From Bradyrhizobium canariense (GTDB lineage: Bacteria > Pseudomonadota > Alphaproteobacteria > Rhizobiales > Xanthobacteraceae), in NCBI RefSeq assembly GCF_018130465.1, contig NZ_JAFCKJ010000012.1, forward strand, positions 149,511 through 213,510: a stretch of DNA of 64,000 bases, given 5' to 3'. The notes beneath the pieces are model-generated. The model searched no databases. It was not told the DNA's origin and worked only from the letters and a program-made list of their open reading frames with translations. Position numbers and translations under genes: made by a program. This document shows, in pieces, positions 53,678 through 62,396 of the stretch. Every line of letters starts with the position of its first letter. Position 1 is the first letter of the stretch.

Positions 53678-55030
53678 TTAAGACGGTTGAAACACCGGCA
53701 ACGTGACGTTGACACGCGTGCCCCCGCCCGGGACTGCGCCGATCTCGATGGTCCCGCCGTGGGCCTCGGCCAGGCTGCGAACCACGGCCAGACCAAGCCC
53801 GGCCCCGCCGGTCGCGCGATTGCGTGACTTCTCCAGCCGGTGGAACGGCTCCAGTACGGTCTGCCGCTGATCTGCGGGAATGCCCGGTCCCTCGTCATCG
53901 ATCGACACGACGAAGACGCCGTCCTTCAAGGCCGTCCGCACATGCGCCGCATGACCATAAGCAAGCGCATTGTCGATGACGTTGGCGAGGATACGCCGCA
54001 GCGCCAGCCGGTCGCCGAGCACGACAGCATCGCGGGCGCGCTCGTCCGTCACCAGATCGACCGGCTTGCCCTGAGCGCGCCGGTCGTGCACCTCGACGGC
54101 GATCAGCGCGGCCAGCTCGACCATTTCCTGCGACAACCCACCGGCGCCCGCCCGCGTCGACAGCAGCGCGTCGTCGAGCAGCCGGATCATGTCGTCGATA
54201 TCGGCAACCGCCCGCTGCCGCTCGGCATTGTCGGGGATGTGCTCGACGCGCAACCGCAGCCGTGTCGCGAAGGTTCTGACGTCATGGGCGATGCCGCCAA
54301 CCAGCGTCATGCGTGCGCGCAGCATCTCGGCGAGCCGCCCCTGCAAGCGGTTGAACGCGGCAATGACGGCGCGGATCTCCGGCGCACTGCGCCGCGCGTC
54401 CGGCAGAGGCGGTGGATCGGTCGACAGGTCGACGCGATCGACCGCGGCAGCGAGCTGCGCCAATGGCCGCGTCTCGCGCTGCATGATCAGGAGCGCGAGC
54501 AGCGCCACGATCGAGCCGAACACGCCCGCGCCGAAGCCGACGGGCAGACCGAGCGGCGTCACCGGAAGTCGCGTATAGGCATCGATGATCAGCAACTCGC
54601 CGCCGCGCAAGCCGATGCGGAATTCGATCGCATTGGCCATCAGCCGCGCGATGCGGGGAAACAGGCGTGCGATACGATGATCGGGCGGCGACACAATCTC
54701 GACCGGGCGCCCCGCGAGGCCGGCCGCGTAGGTCTCGCGTAATTGTTGCTGCTGCTCCGGCGTCTCGCCGGTGACCGGCGCGCCCGACGGCACGATCCGC
54801 ACCATGAACTGCGGCGAGGATACAGCATCGAGCACGGCCTGCCGCGACCCGGCGGCCGTCCGCTCGACCAGTGTCGCCAGCGCATCGAGACGCGCCGGCG
54901 ACGGCCGCGTCAGCTCATTCTCGTGCACCGTGGTGCGGTAGAAGATCGCGACGACCACGGTGAGCACCACCGTGAAGCCGATCAGCCCGATCAGCGCCAG
55001 CCGGGCCGCGAGCGTCACGCGCAGCATCAC
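53678..55030 (-). CDS. Two-component sensor histidine kinase (EnvZ-like layout)
   Basis: The protein has 450 residues. Membrane segments lie at about 10-30 and 165-184, with a periplasmic region between. HAMP follows, and then the HisKA helix with His249 in 'LVGGIAHDVRTFATRLRLR'. The ATPase shows 'NVIDNALAYG', 'DEGPGIP' and 'GAGLGLAVVRSLAEAHGG'. It phosphorylates the OmpR-type regulator encoded immediately upstream, with which it overlaps by four bases. The signal is unknown. Confidence 0.93.
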   Translation of the reverse strand: MMLRVTLAARLALIGLIGFTVVLTVVVAIFYRTTVHENELTRPSPARLDALATLVERTAAGSRQAVLDAVSSPQFMVRIVPSGAPVTGETPEQQQQLRETYAAGLAGRPVEIVSPPDHRIARLFPRIARLMANAIEFRIGLRGGELLIIDAYTRLPVTPLGLPVGFGAGVFGSIVALLALLIMQRETRPLAQLAAAVDRVDLSTDPPPLPDARRSAPEIRAVIAAFNRLQGRLAEMLRARMTLVGGIAHDVRTFATRLRLRVEHIPDNAERQRAVADIDDMIRLLDDALLSTRAGAGGLSQEMVELAALIAVEVHDRRAQGKPVDLVTDERARDAVVLGDRLALRRILANVIDNALAYGHAAHVRTALKDGVFVVSIDDEGPGIPADQRQTVLEPFHRLEKSRNRATGGAGLGLAVVRSLAEAHGGTIEIGAVPGGGTRVNVTLPVFQPS

Positions 55031-55749
55031 GACACCTGCTTGACAGCAGCGGTGAACAGATAGCCGCCGTTGCGCACCGTTGTGATCAGGCCGGAGCCGG
55101 GGCTTGCGCCGTCGAGCTTCTTGCGCAACCGCGATATCAGCATATCCACTGTGCGATCGAACGGCTCCGCCGAGCGGCCACGGGTCCAGTCGAGGATCTG
55201 GTCGCGCGTCAGCACCCGGCGCGGGCGCTGCACGAAGCAGCCAAGCAGGTCGAACTCCGCACTGGTCAATTGCAGCGCCACGATCTCGCTCTCGACAGTC
55301 TCGACACTGCGCGAATCGAGGTCGATGACAAAACGGTCGAACGAAAAGCGTCGGACCAGCGGCTTGGCCGGCGCCCCGTTGGCACGGCGGAGGATGGCGC
55401 GCACCCGCGCCAGCAGCTCACGCGGCCCGAACGGCTTTGTCAGATAGTCGTCGGCGCCCATCTCGAGGCCGACCACGCGATCGATCTCGTCGCTCTTGGC
55501 CGTCAACATCAGGATCGGAAGGGAGTCGTCGGCGCGCAGCCGGCGGCAGATCGAAAGCCCGTCCTCGCCCGGCAGCATCAGATCGAGGATGATGAGATCG
55601 GGCCGCACGCGCTGGAGCATCGCGTCCATCGCCTTGCCGTCGCCGACGCAGGCGACCTCGAACCCCTCGCGCCGCATGAAGTCGGCGACGAGGCGGCTGA
55701 TCTCGGGATCGTCCTCCACTATGAGAATCGTGGCCGGATGTGCATTCAT
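55027..55749 (-). CDS. OmpR-family response regulator
   Basis: The protein has 240 residues from the ATG at 55749; the earlier frame is not conserved. The receiver domain shows 'ILIVEDDPEIS', Asp56 in 'LIILDLMLPGEDG', and 'MLTAKSD' and 'DYLTKPFGPREL'. The winged-helix domain follows from about 140 ('RRVLTRDQILDWTRGRSAEPFDRTVDMLISRLRKK', quoted by region). It is the partner of the kinase encoded downstream. Divergent from it lies a gene for a tiny secreted protein, a possible target. Confidence 0.94.
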   Translation of the reverse strand: MNAHPATILIVEDDPEISRLVADFMRREGFEVACVGDGKAMDAMLQRVRPDLIILDLMLPGEDGLSICRRLRADDSLPILMLTAKSDEIDRVVGLEMGADDYLTKPFGPRELLARVRAILRRANGAPAKPLVRRFSFDRFVIDLDSRSVETVESEIVALQLTSAEFDLLGCFVQRPRRVLTRDQILDWTRGRSAEPFDRTVDMLISRLRKKLDGASPGSGLITTVRNGGYLFTAAVKQVS

Positions 55750-55933
55750 CGACGCATTTTTGGACGACGGCACGCGCCGCGCAAGGGCGCGAGGGCCGTT
55801 GTTACACACTGTTACCTGCGCCCGACAAAGCCATACTAATCGTTTCGTCCCGGCAATGCCGCGCAGATGCCACCGCCCCAGTCTCCTCCGCATGGCTCCC
55901 GCTCACGGCAGCCCCCACAAGGAGACGACGACC

Positions 55934-56155
55934 ATGAACAAGTTCTTCCTCACCTCCCTTGTCATCGGAGCCCTGTCGGTTGCCGCCGCGGCCGACGCCA
56001 ACGCCTGGACGCGGACGGCGACCGGCTCCGGTCCGCGCGGCACCTCCAGCGTCACCGCGACCGGTAGCTGCGCCAACGGAAGCTGCTCGCGCAACGTGAC
56101 CCGCACCGGCCCGGCCGGCAACACCTACACCCGCACCGGCACGATCTCGCGCTGA
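55934..56155 (+). CDS. Small exported repeat protein, 73 residues
   Basis: AAGGAG lies nine bases before the ATG. A signal peptide (residues 1-24, 'VAAAADANA') leaves a mature part of about 49 residues. This part is made of short Thr/Gly/Arg repeats: 'TRTATGSGPRG', 'VTATGSCANGSC', 'VTRTGPAGNTYTRTG'. Two cysteines flank 'ANGS'. It is probably periplasmic or surface-exposed; the role is unknown. It is divergent from the response-regulator gene. Confidence 0.7.
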   Translation: MNKFFLTSLVIGALSVAAAADANAWTRTATGSGPRGTSSVTATGSCANGSCSRNVTRTGPAGNTYTRTGTISR

Positions 56156-56226
56156 GGAGCGGGCAAGGCCGTCGCTGCGTCTGCCCCACGCTGCGGCGGC
56201 CAATCAGATCAGAAAGGATCAGCACC

Positions 56227-56550
56227 ATGCCATCGACTTTCCGTCTCCTCTCAATCCCGCAGGCCGCAATCATCGTCGCCCTCGGCGTCGCCGCCTCGAC
56301 ATCTGCGTTCGCCCAGAGCCAGTTGCAAACGCAGATCACGCCGCAAATGCGCAGCGAAGCGAGGGCCGTCATGCAAGCCTGCCGCGCCGACTATGACCGC
56401 CTTTGCAGCGACGTCGCGCCGGGCGGCGGACGCATCCTCGCCTGCCTGCAATCCCACGTCGGCCAGCTCACCGCGTCCTGCGCACAAACGGTGCCCCGCG
56501 CACAGGCGTTGAGGGACAGCGCCGTCAGCGCAGGCATCGCGCCGAAATAG
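56227..56550 (+). CDS. Exported cysteine-rich-repeat protein
   Basis: The protein has 107 residues. A signal peptide (1-30, ending 'TSAFA') precedes one Cys-rich unit: 'CRADYDRLCSDVAPGGGRILACLQSHVGQLTASC' (spans residues 52-85; four cysteines). This pattern recalls the Golgi-apparatus-type cysteine-rich repeat found in small bacterial exported proteins. Good AAGGA site. It is likely co-transcribed with the following sterol-desaturase-like gene. Confidence 0.8.
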   Translation: MPSTFRLLSIPQAAIIVALGVAASTSAFAQSQLQTQITPQMRSEARAVMQACRADYDRLCSDVAPGGGRILACLQSHVGQLTASCAQTVPRAQALRDSAVSAGIAPK

Positions 56551-56559
56551 GAGGGAGCC

Positions 56560-57399
56560 GTGGGCTACGCGTCACTCCTGCTCGATCCGACGCTCAGGCG
56601 CGTGATCCTGGCAACGGCGATCGGCCTGATGCTGCTGGAATACGGCATCGGCCGGCTTGCACACCGCGAGACCCACGACTGGCGCGAAAGCGTGGCATCG
56701 TTCGGTGTTGCTCTGGGACAGAACGTGCTGCGCGCGATCGAAGCCGGAGTTCTCGCGGTACCGTTCGCCTTCCTCTACGAGCACCGCCTGTTCGACTTCG
56801 CGCAAACCGGCCCGTTAGCGCTCGCCGACCTTTTCTTCGGAAGCGAGTTTCTCTACTATTGGCAGCATCGCGCCTCGCATCGTATTCGCTGGATGTGGGC
56901 AACCCATGCGGTGCATCATTCGACGACGCGGCTGAACCTGACGGCGGCGATCCGGCTCGGATGGACCGGCAACATCTCGGGTAACTTTCTGTTCTTCCTG
57001 CCCTTGGCGCTGATCGGCTTTCATCCGCTCGCGATCGTCGCGATGCTCGCGGTCAACCTGTTCTACCAGTTCTTCATCCACAGCGAGTTCGCACCAAAGC
57101 TCGGCGTGCTCGAATGGGTGCTGAACACGCCGACCCATCATCGCGTCCATCATGCCTGCAACGAGCCGTGCCTTGACAAGAACTACGGGGGCATCCTGAT
57201 CGTGTTCGATCGCCTGTTCGGGACCTTTGCCGGGCGGCCGTCGGACCAACCGCTCCGCTTCGGCCTCGTCGGGGGCACGCCGTCCTTCAATCCGATCCGG
57301 ATCGCACTCGGCGAATGGATCGCGATGCTGGACGACGCCCGCAAGGCGCGCGGCACGAGCGCGAAGCTGCGGGCGCTGTTCGGGCCGCCATGCGGCTGA
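56560..57399 (+). CDS. Sterol desaturase / fatty-acid hydroxylase family membrane protein
   Basis: The protein has 279 residues starting at GTG, with GGAGG five bases upstream. It has four or more membrane spans and the di-iron histidine clusters 'YWQHRASHRIRWMWATHAVHHS' (residues about 105-127) and 'NTPTHHRVHHACNEPCLDKNYGG' (about 188-210), typical of the superfamily. It probably hydroxylates or desaturates a lipid in the inner membrane. It lies nine bases after the cysteine-rich gene. Confidence 0.88.
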   Translation: MGYASLLLDPTLRRVILATAIGLMLLEYGIGRLAHRETHDWRESVASFGVALGQNVLRAIEAGVLAVPFAFLYEHRLFDFAQTGPLALADLFFGSEFLYYWQHRASHRIRWMWATHAVHHSTTRLNLTAAIRLGWTGNISGNFLFFLPLALIGFHPLAIVAMLAVNLFYQFFIHSEFAPKLGVLEWVLNTPTHHRVHHACNEPCLDKNYGGILIVFDRLFGTFAGRPSDQPLRFGLVGGTPSFNPIRIALGEWIAMLDDARKARGTSAKLRALFGPPCG

Positions 57400-57412
57400 G
57401 AGCCGCCGCTGC

Positions 57413-58912
57413 TCAGATGGTCTGATTGTACTCGCCGACTTCGGGATGCGTGCGCAGCACGCTGTTCACCATCTCGAACATGTCGTGCATGCGCTGCTCG
57501 GAGACCGGGCTCTCGACCACGACAACGAGCTCGGGCTTGTTGGAGGAGGCACGCACCAGGCCCCAGCTGCCGTCCTCGACCGTGACGCGCACGCCGTTGA
57601 CGGTGACGAGGTCGCGGATCGACTGGCCGCCGATCTTGGCGCCCTTTGCCTGCAAGGCCTCGAAGTGCTTCACCACTTTGTCGATCACGCCGTATTTGAC
57701 CTCGTCGGCGCAATGCGGCGACATCGTCGGCGACGACCAGGTCTTCGGCAGCGCGTTCTTTAAGTCCGCCATCGACTTGCCGGGCGCGCGGTCGAGCATG
57801 TCGCAGATCGCGAGCGCCGACACCAGGCCGTCGTCATAGCCGCGGCCATACGGCTTGTTGAAGAAGAAATGGCCGGACTTCTCGAAGCCCGCGAGCGCAC
57901 CCGTCTCGTGGGTGCGGCGCTTCATGTAGGAATGGCCGGTCTTCCAATAGGTGGTCTTGGCGCCCTGCTTCTGGAGCACCGGATCGGTGATGAAGAGGCC
58001 GGTCGACTTCACGTCGACGATGAACTGCGCGTCCTTGTGGATCGCGGACATGTCGCGCGCCAGCATCACGCCGACCTTGTCGGCAAAGATCTCCTCGCCG
58101 GTGTTGTCGACGACGCCGCAGCGATCGCCGTCACCGTCGAAGCCGAGGCCGACATCGGCCTTGTGCTGCAGCACCGCGTCGCGGATCGCGTGCAGCATCT
58201 CCATGTCTTCGGGGTTCGGATTGTATTTCGGGAAGGTGTGGTCGAGCTCGGTGTCGAGCGGGATCACCTCGCAGCCGATCGCCTCCAGCACCTGCGGCGC
58301 GAACGCGCCGGCGGTGCCGTTGCCGCAGGCAGCGACGACCTTGAGCTTGCGCTTGAGCTTCGGGCGGCTGGTGAGATCGGCGATGTAGCGCGCCGGATAA
58401 TTCTCGTGGAATTGATAGGAGCCGCCGGCCTTGTTCTTGAACTCGGCGCCCAGCACGATCTCCTTCAGCCGCGTCATCTCGTCGGGCCCGAAGGTCAGCG
58501 GACGGTTGGCGCCCATCTTCACGCCGGTCCAGCCATTGTCGTTGTGCGAGGCCGTGACCATGGCGCAGCAGGGCACGTCGAGGTCGAACTGCGCGAAATA
58601 GGCCATCGGCGTCACCGCGAGCCCGATGTCGTGCACCTTGCAGCCTGCTGCCATCAGGCCGGAGATCAGCGCATATTTGATCGAGGCCGAATAGCCGCGG
58701 AAATCATGACCGGTGACGATCTCTTGCTTGACGCCGAGCTCCGCGATCAGCGCGCCCAGCCCCATGCCGAGCGCCTGGATTCCCATCAGGTTGATTTCTT
58801 TTTGGAACAGCCAGCGCGCGTCGTATTCGCGAAAGCCGGTCGCCTTCACCATCGGCTCGGATTCGAAGGCATAGGTGTTGGGCAGCAACACGGATTTCGG
58901 CTTTGGGAACAT
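57413..58912 (-). CDS. Phosphomannomutase/phosphoglucomutase
   Basis: The protein has 499 residues from the ATG at 58912. The phosphoserine loop is 'AMVTASHNDNGWTG', the metal loop 'GFDGDGDRCGVVD', the sugar-binding 'GHSYMKRRTHETGALAGFEKSGHFFF' (spanning about 320-345), and a C-terminal phosphate-binding 'RASSNKPELVVVVE'. It interconverts 6- and 1-phosphates of mannose or glucose for polysaccharide precursors. This fits the nearby UDP-glucose dehydrogenase and GDP-fucose synthase. Confidence 0.92.
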   Translation of the reverse strand: MFPKPKSVLLPNTYAFESEPMVKATGFREYDARWLFQKEINLMGIQALGMGLGALIAELGVKQEIVTGHDFRGYSASIKYALISGLMAAGCKVHDIGLAVTPMAYFAQFDLDVPCCAMVTASHNDNGWTGVKMGANRPLTFGPDEMTRLKEIVLGAEFKNKAGGSYQFHENYPARYIADLTSRPKLKRKLKVVAACGNGTAGAFAPQVLEAIGCEVIPLDTELDHTFPKYNPNPEDMEMLHAIRDAVLQHKADVGLGFDGDGDRCGVVDNTGEEIFADKVGVMLARDMSAIHKDAQFIVDVKSTGLFITDPVLQKQGAKTTYWKTGHSYMKRRTHETGALAGFEKSGHFFFNKPYGRGYDDGLVSALAICDMLDRAPGKSMADLKNALPKTWSSPTMSPHCADEVKYGVIDKVVKHFEALQAKGAKIGGQSIRDLVTVNGVRVTVEDGSWGLVRASSNKPELVVVVESPVSEQRMHDMFEMVNSVLRTHPEVGEYNQTI

Positions 58913-59105
58913 TGAGACGGTCTCGTGAAAAAGAGCCAGGATTTGGTGCAGCCTTAGCGAATGCCGGGCCGCAGCGGAAGGCAGGAATGGCAGCTTATGG
59001 ATGATAATTGCGGCAGTTTGGTAACGGGGAAAATCTGACCGCAAGAGCGGTCGAAACAGAGACGATTTTTGAAATATAGGGTCGTCGGAGCCTTTGGGAG
59101 ACCCT

Positions 59106-59618
59106 TTACTGCTCCAGCACCATCTGGCCGTTGGCGTATTCGAAGCGCTTGAGGCGGGACAGGAAGGAGAGACCGAGCAGGTTCTCGGACAGCGCCTCGT
59201 CGGGCAGCACCATGGCATCGACGTCGCGCACGATAAGCCCGCCGACATCGAGCATGGCGATGCGGGTGCGCGCGGCCTTGATGGTGCCGTTGGCGGTGGA
59301 GACGGTGGCGTTGTACTCGCTGCGCGAGGGACGCAGGCCGAAGCGCGCGGCCGAGGTCTCGTTCAGCGCGACCACGGAGGCGCCAGTGTCGACCATGAAG
59401 CCGATGCGCTGGCCGTCGATACGGCCCTCGGCCTGGAAATGGCCGCGTCCGTCGCGGGGAATGCTGAAGCTGCGGCCTCCGGCCGGCGCGGTGGACGCGA
59501 CTGCTACCGTACGCGGCACCGACGTTGCCGAGGCGGAGCTCATCCTGTCCGCCATCTGCGCCATGAAGGTGCCGAGGCCGATCATGATCGCCGCGAAGAT
59601 CATTATGTTACGCATCAC
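59106..59618 (-). CDS. TIGR02281-type retropepsin-like aspartic protease
   Basis: The protein has 170 residues. An N-terminal membrane anchor ('MIFAAIMIGLGTFMAQMAD') is followed by a single aspartic-protease lobe: catalytic 'FMVDTGASVVALNE', then 'ANGTIKAARTRIAMLDVGGL' and 'NLLGLSFLSRLKRFEY'. One DTG-containing lobe means it would act as a dimer, like retropepsins. It is located in the inner membrane facing the periplasm. Two consecutive ATG codons give the start. Confidence 0.9.
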   Translation of the reverse strand: MMRNIMIFAAIMIGLGTFMAQMADRMSSASATSVPRTVAVASTAPAGGRSFSIPRDGRGHFQAEGRIDGQRIGFMVDTGASVVALNETSAARFGLRPSRSEYNATVSTANGTIKAARTRIAMLDVGGLIVRDVDAMVLPDEALSENLLGLSFLSRLKRFEYANGQMVLEQ

Positions 59619-59779
59619 ACCACTTCCGAGCCGGAAAGCTCGATTTCACCACGCGACAGGCCTGTCCGCGAGCGGAGCCGCAGCCGGACCAGTGCCATTT
59701 TGACGAAAAGGATGAGCGGACGGTTAATGCCATGACTTGAACCTCTCCCCGTAAGAACGGGGAGAGGGAGAAAGGCGTC

Positions 59780-62257
59780 TCAGGTCCCGCGCGGCTTGAC
59801 CCGCCGGGTCGGCAGTGCATTCGCCGGATCTTCCGGCCAGGGATGCCGCGGGTAGCGGCCGCGCAGGTCGGAGCGCACGGCACTGTAGCTGCCGCGCCAG
59901 AAACCGGGGAGATCGCGCGTCACCTGCACCGGGCGCTGCGCCGGCGACAGCAGCTCCAGAACCAGCGGCACCTTGCCGGCGGCGATCGAGGGATGGGTGT
60001 TGAGGCCGAACAATTCCTGGAGCCGCACCGCGATGGTCGGCCCCTGCTCGGCTTCATAGTCGATCGCGAGCACGCTGCCGGTCGGGGCCTCGAAATGTGT
60101 TGGCGCCTCGCGGTCGAGCCGCGCGCGCATCTCCCACGGCAACAATGCCATCAACGCGTCGGAGAGATCGCCTGCGGAGATATCCTTCAGCGCGATCTTG
60201 TCGTAGAGCGCCGGCACCAGCCAATCGTCGCGCCGCGCGATCAACCCGTCGTCCGACAGGTCGGGCCAGCTGTCGCCCTCGGCCTTGCGCAAGAACATCA
60301 CGCGATCGCGCCATTGTCTTGCTGCCTTCGACCAGGGCATCCGGTCGAGGCCGGCGGCGATCAGCCCGTCTGCGAAGATGCGCGCGGTGTCCTCCGAGGG
60401 CGACACGGCAAGTGTCGCCTCGGAGAGAGTGATCGCGTGCATCGCGCGCTTGCGCCGCGCCCGCAACGCCATCGCGCCGCGATCGAACGAGATCTCGTCG
60501 ACGGATTCGATGTGCTCGGCGAAATGCTGCTCGATGTCGTCCTGGGTGATTTGCGCTGCGAGCAGGATGCGTCCGCTCGCCGCCGTGCCCGTCATCTCGC
60601 CGATCGCGATATAGGGCGCGCGAGCGAGCGACGAGGTCTGATCCACGGCGGCGCCTCGACCATTGGCGAGCACGAAGCTGCCATTGCCGCGGTTGCGCGC
60701 GACGCGATCCGGGAAGGCGTAAGCCAGCATCAGGCCGGTCGAGAGGTCACCTTCTCCGGTCGTCGCCTTCTCCGACGCCGCCACCTGCGAGGCCCAGCGC
60801 CGGGCGAGATCGCGCGCGCTTGCGGCACGCGGGGAACGGTCGCGGCGGAACTGGTCGCGCCGGTGCTCGAGATCGACGCTGTCGCCGCCAAGCCCGCGCT
60901 CGGTAATGATGGCGGCGATCTCGGCGGCGGCTTCGCCCTCGCCCACGCGATGCGAATCCACGATCATGCGCGCCAGCCGCGGCGGCAGCGCCAGCGCACG
61001 CAGGCTCTTGCCCTCCGCGGTGATGCGGCCATCGCCATCGAGCGCATTGAGCTCGGAGAGCAGGCTTTTTGCTTCCTTCCAGGCCGGCTGCGGCGGCGGG
61101 TCGAGAAACGACAGCGCTGAGGGATCGGCGATGCCCCATTGGGCGAGATCGAGCACCAGCGAGGACAGATCGGCGCTGAGGATCTCGGGCTGGGTGTAGG
61201 GCGCGAGCGAGGCTGTCTGAGGTTCGTCCCAGAGCCGGTAGCAGACACCGGGTTCGGTGCGGCCGGCGCGGCCGCGGCGCTGGTCCGCCGCCGCGCGCGA
61301 GACGCGCACGGTCTCGAGCCGGGTCAGACCGATGTCGGGCTCGTAGCGCGGCACGCGGGCAAGACCGGAATCGACCACGATGCGGACGCCCTCGATGGTG
61401 AGCGATGTCTCCGCGATCGAGGTCGCCAGCACCACCTTGCGCGTGCCCTTGGGCGCCGGCGAGATGGCACGGTCCTGCACGGCGGCGTCGAGCGCGCCGA
61501 ACAGCGGCACGATCTCGATGCTGGCATCCTGCACGCGTTCGCCGAGGAAATTCTGGGTGCGGCGGATTTCGGCCGCGCCCGGCAGGAACGCGAGCACGGA
61601 GCCGCTATCGGCGCGCAGCGCGGATGCGATCGCGTCCGCCATCTGCCGCTCCACCGGCGCGTCCGCCTTGCGGCCGACATAGCGCGTCTCGACCGGAAAG
61701 GCGCGTCCCTCGCTTTCGACGACGGGCGCTTCGCCGAGCAGCTTTGCCACGCGGGCGCCATCGAGCGTTGCAGACATCACGAGGATTCGCAAATCCTCGC
61801 GCAGGCCCTGCTGCGCGTCGCGCGCCAGCGCGAGACCCATGTCGGCGTCGAGCGAGCGCTCGTGGAATTCGTCGAACAGGATTGCGGCGATGCCCGACAG
61901 CTCGGGATCGTCGAGGATCTGGCGGGTGAAGATGCCCTCCGTCACCACCTCGATGCGGGTCGCGCGCGAGATCTTCGAGCCGAAGCGGACGCGATAGCCG
62001 ACGGTCTCGCCGGGACGCTCGCCGAGCGATTTGGCCATGCGGTCGGCGCTGGCGCGCGCCGCGATGCGCCGCGGCTCCAGCAGGATGATCTTCTTGCCTT
62101 TAACCCAGGGGGCATCGAGCAGCGCCAGCGGCACGCGCGTGGTCTTGCCGGCGCCCGGAGGGGCCACCAGCACGGCGGCATTATGCGCCTCCAGCGTGCG
62201 CGAGAGGTCCTCGAGCACGGCATCGATCGGGAGGGGCGTGTCGAAGCTGCGGGGCAA
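59780..62257 (-). CDS. hrpB: ATP-dependent helicase HrpB
   Basis: The protein has 825 residues from a TTG at 62257 ('LPRSFDTPLPIDAVLEDLSR'). The open frame continues to 62386, but that part is repeat family C. DEAH-box RNA helicase motifs: 'VLVAPPGAGKTTRVPLALL', 'DEFHERSLDADMGLALARDA', 'VMSATLDG', 'IAETSLTIEGVRIVVDSGL' and 'QRRGRAGRTEPGVCYRLW'. The C-terminal HrpB-specific domain ends with the 'FWRGSY...RGRYPRHPWPEDP' region. Its precise cellular role is not well defined. Confidence 0.92.
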   Translation of the reverse strand: MPRSFDTPLPIDAVLEDLSRTLEAHNAAVLVAPPGAGKTTRVPLALLDAPWVKGKKIILLEPRRIAARASADRMAKSLGERPGETVGYRVRFGSKISRATRIEVVTEGIFTRQILDDPELSGIAAILFDEFHERSLDADMGLALARDAQQGLREDLRILVMSATLDGARVAKLLGEAPVVESEGRAFPVETRYVGRKADAPVERQMADAIASALRADSGSVLAFLPGAAEIRRTQNFLGERVQDASIEIVPLFGALDAAVQDRAISPAPKGTRKVVLATSIAETSLTIEGVRIVVDSGLARVPRYEPDIGLTRLETVRVSRAAADQRRGRAGRTEPGVCYRLWDEPQTASLAPYTQPEILSADLSSLVLDLAQWGIADPSALSFLDPPPQPAWKEAKSLLSELNALDGDGRITAEGKSLRALALPPRLARMIVDSHRVGEGEAAAEIAAIITERGLGGDSVDLEHRRDQFRRDRSPRAASARDLARRWASQVAASEKATTGEGDLSTGLMLAYAFPDRVARNRGNGSFVLANGRGAAVDQTSSLARAPYIAIGEMTGTAASGRILLAAQITQDDIEQHFAEHIESVDEISFDRGAMALRARRKRAMHAITLSEATLAVSPSEDTARIFADGLIAAGLDRMPWSKAARQWRDRVMFLRKAEGDSWPDLSDDGLIARRDDWLVPALYDKIALKDISAGDLSDALMALLPWEMRARLDREAPTHFEAPTGSVLAIDYEAEQGPTIAVRLQELFGLNTHPSIAAGKVPLVLELLSPAQRPVQVTRDLPGFWRGSYSAVRSDLRGRYPRHPWPEDPANALPTRRVKPRGT

Positions 62258-62269
62258 AATCTCGCTTCC

Positions 62270-62384
62270 GTCATCACCCGCCTTACGCGCGATTGCGCGC
62301 CGGGGCGGGTGATCCAGTAAACTCGGATCCCGGGTATTACGAAGATCGCGGAATACTGGATACCCCGCCTTCGCGGGGTATGAC
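62270..62384. repeat. Dispersed intergenic repeat family C, copy 3
   Basis: GTCATCACCCGCCTTACGCG on the left and CCCCGCCTTCGCGGGGTATG on the right, with ATCCAGTA and TACTGGAT inside. It overlies what would be an N-terminal extension of hrpB and thereby argues for the TTG start. Confidence 0.75.
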
Positions 62385-62396
62385 AATCATATGCTA

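Noticed and set aside
61139-62320. 393-codon plus-strand frame opposite hrpB
   Set aside because: Antisense to conserved helicase motifs and extends into repeat family C.
62258-62386. N-terminal extension of HrpB
   Set aside because: These codons are dispersed-repeat sequence ('SYPAKAGYPV'), and family homology begins at the TTG at 62257.
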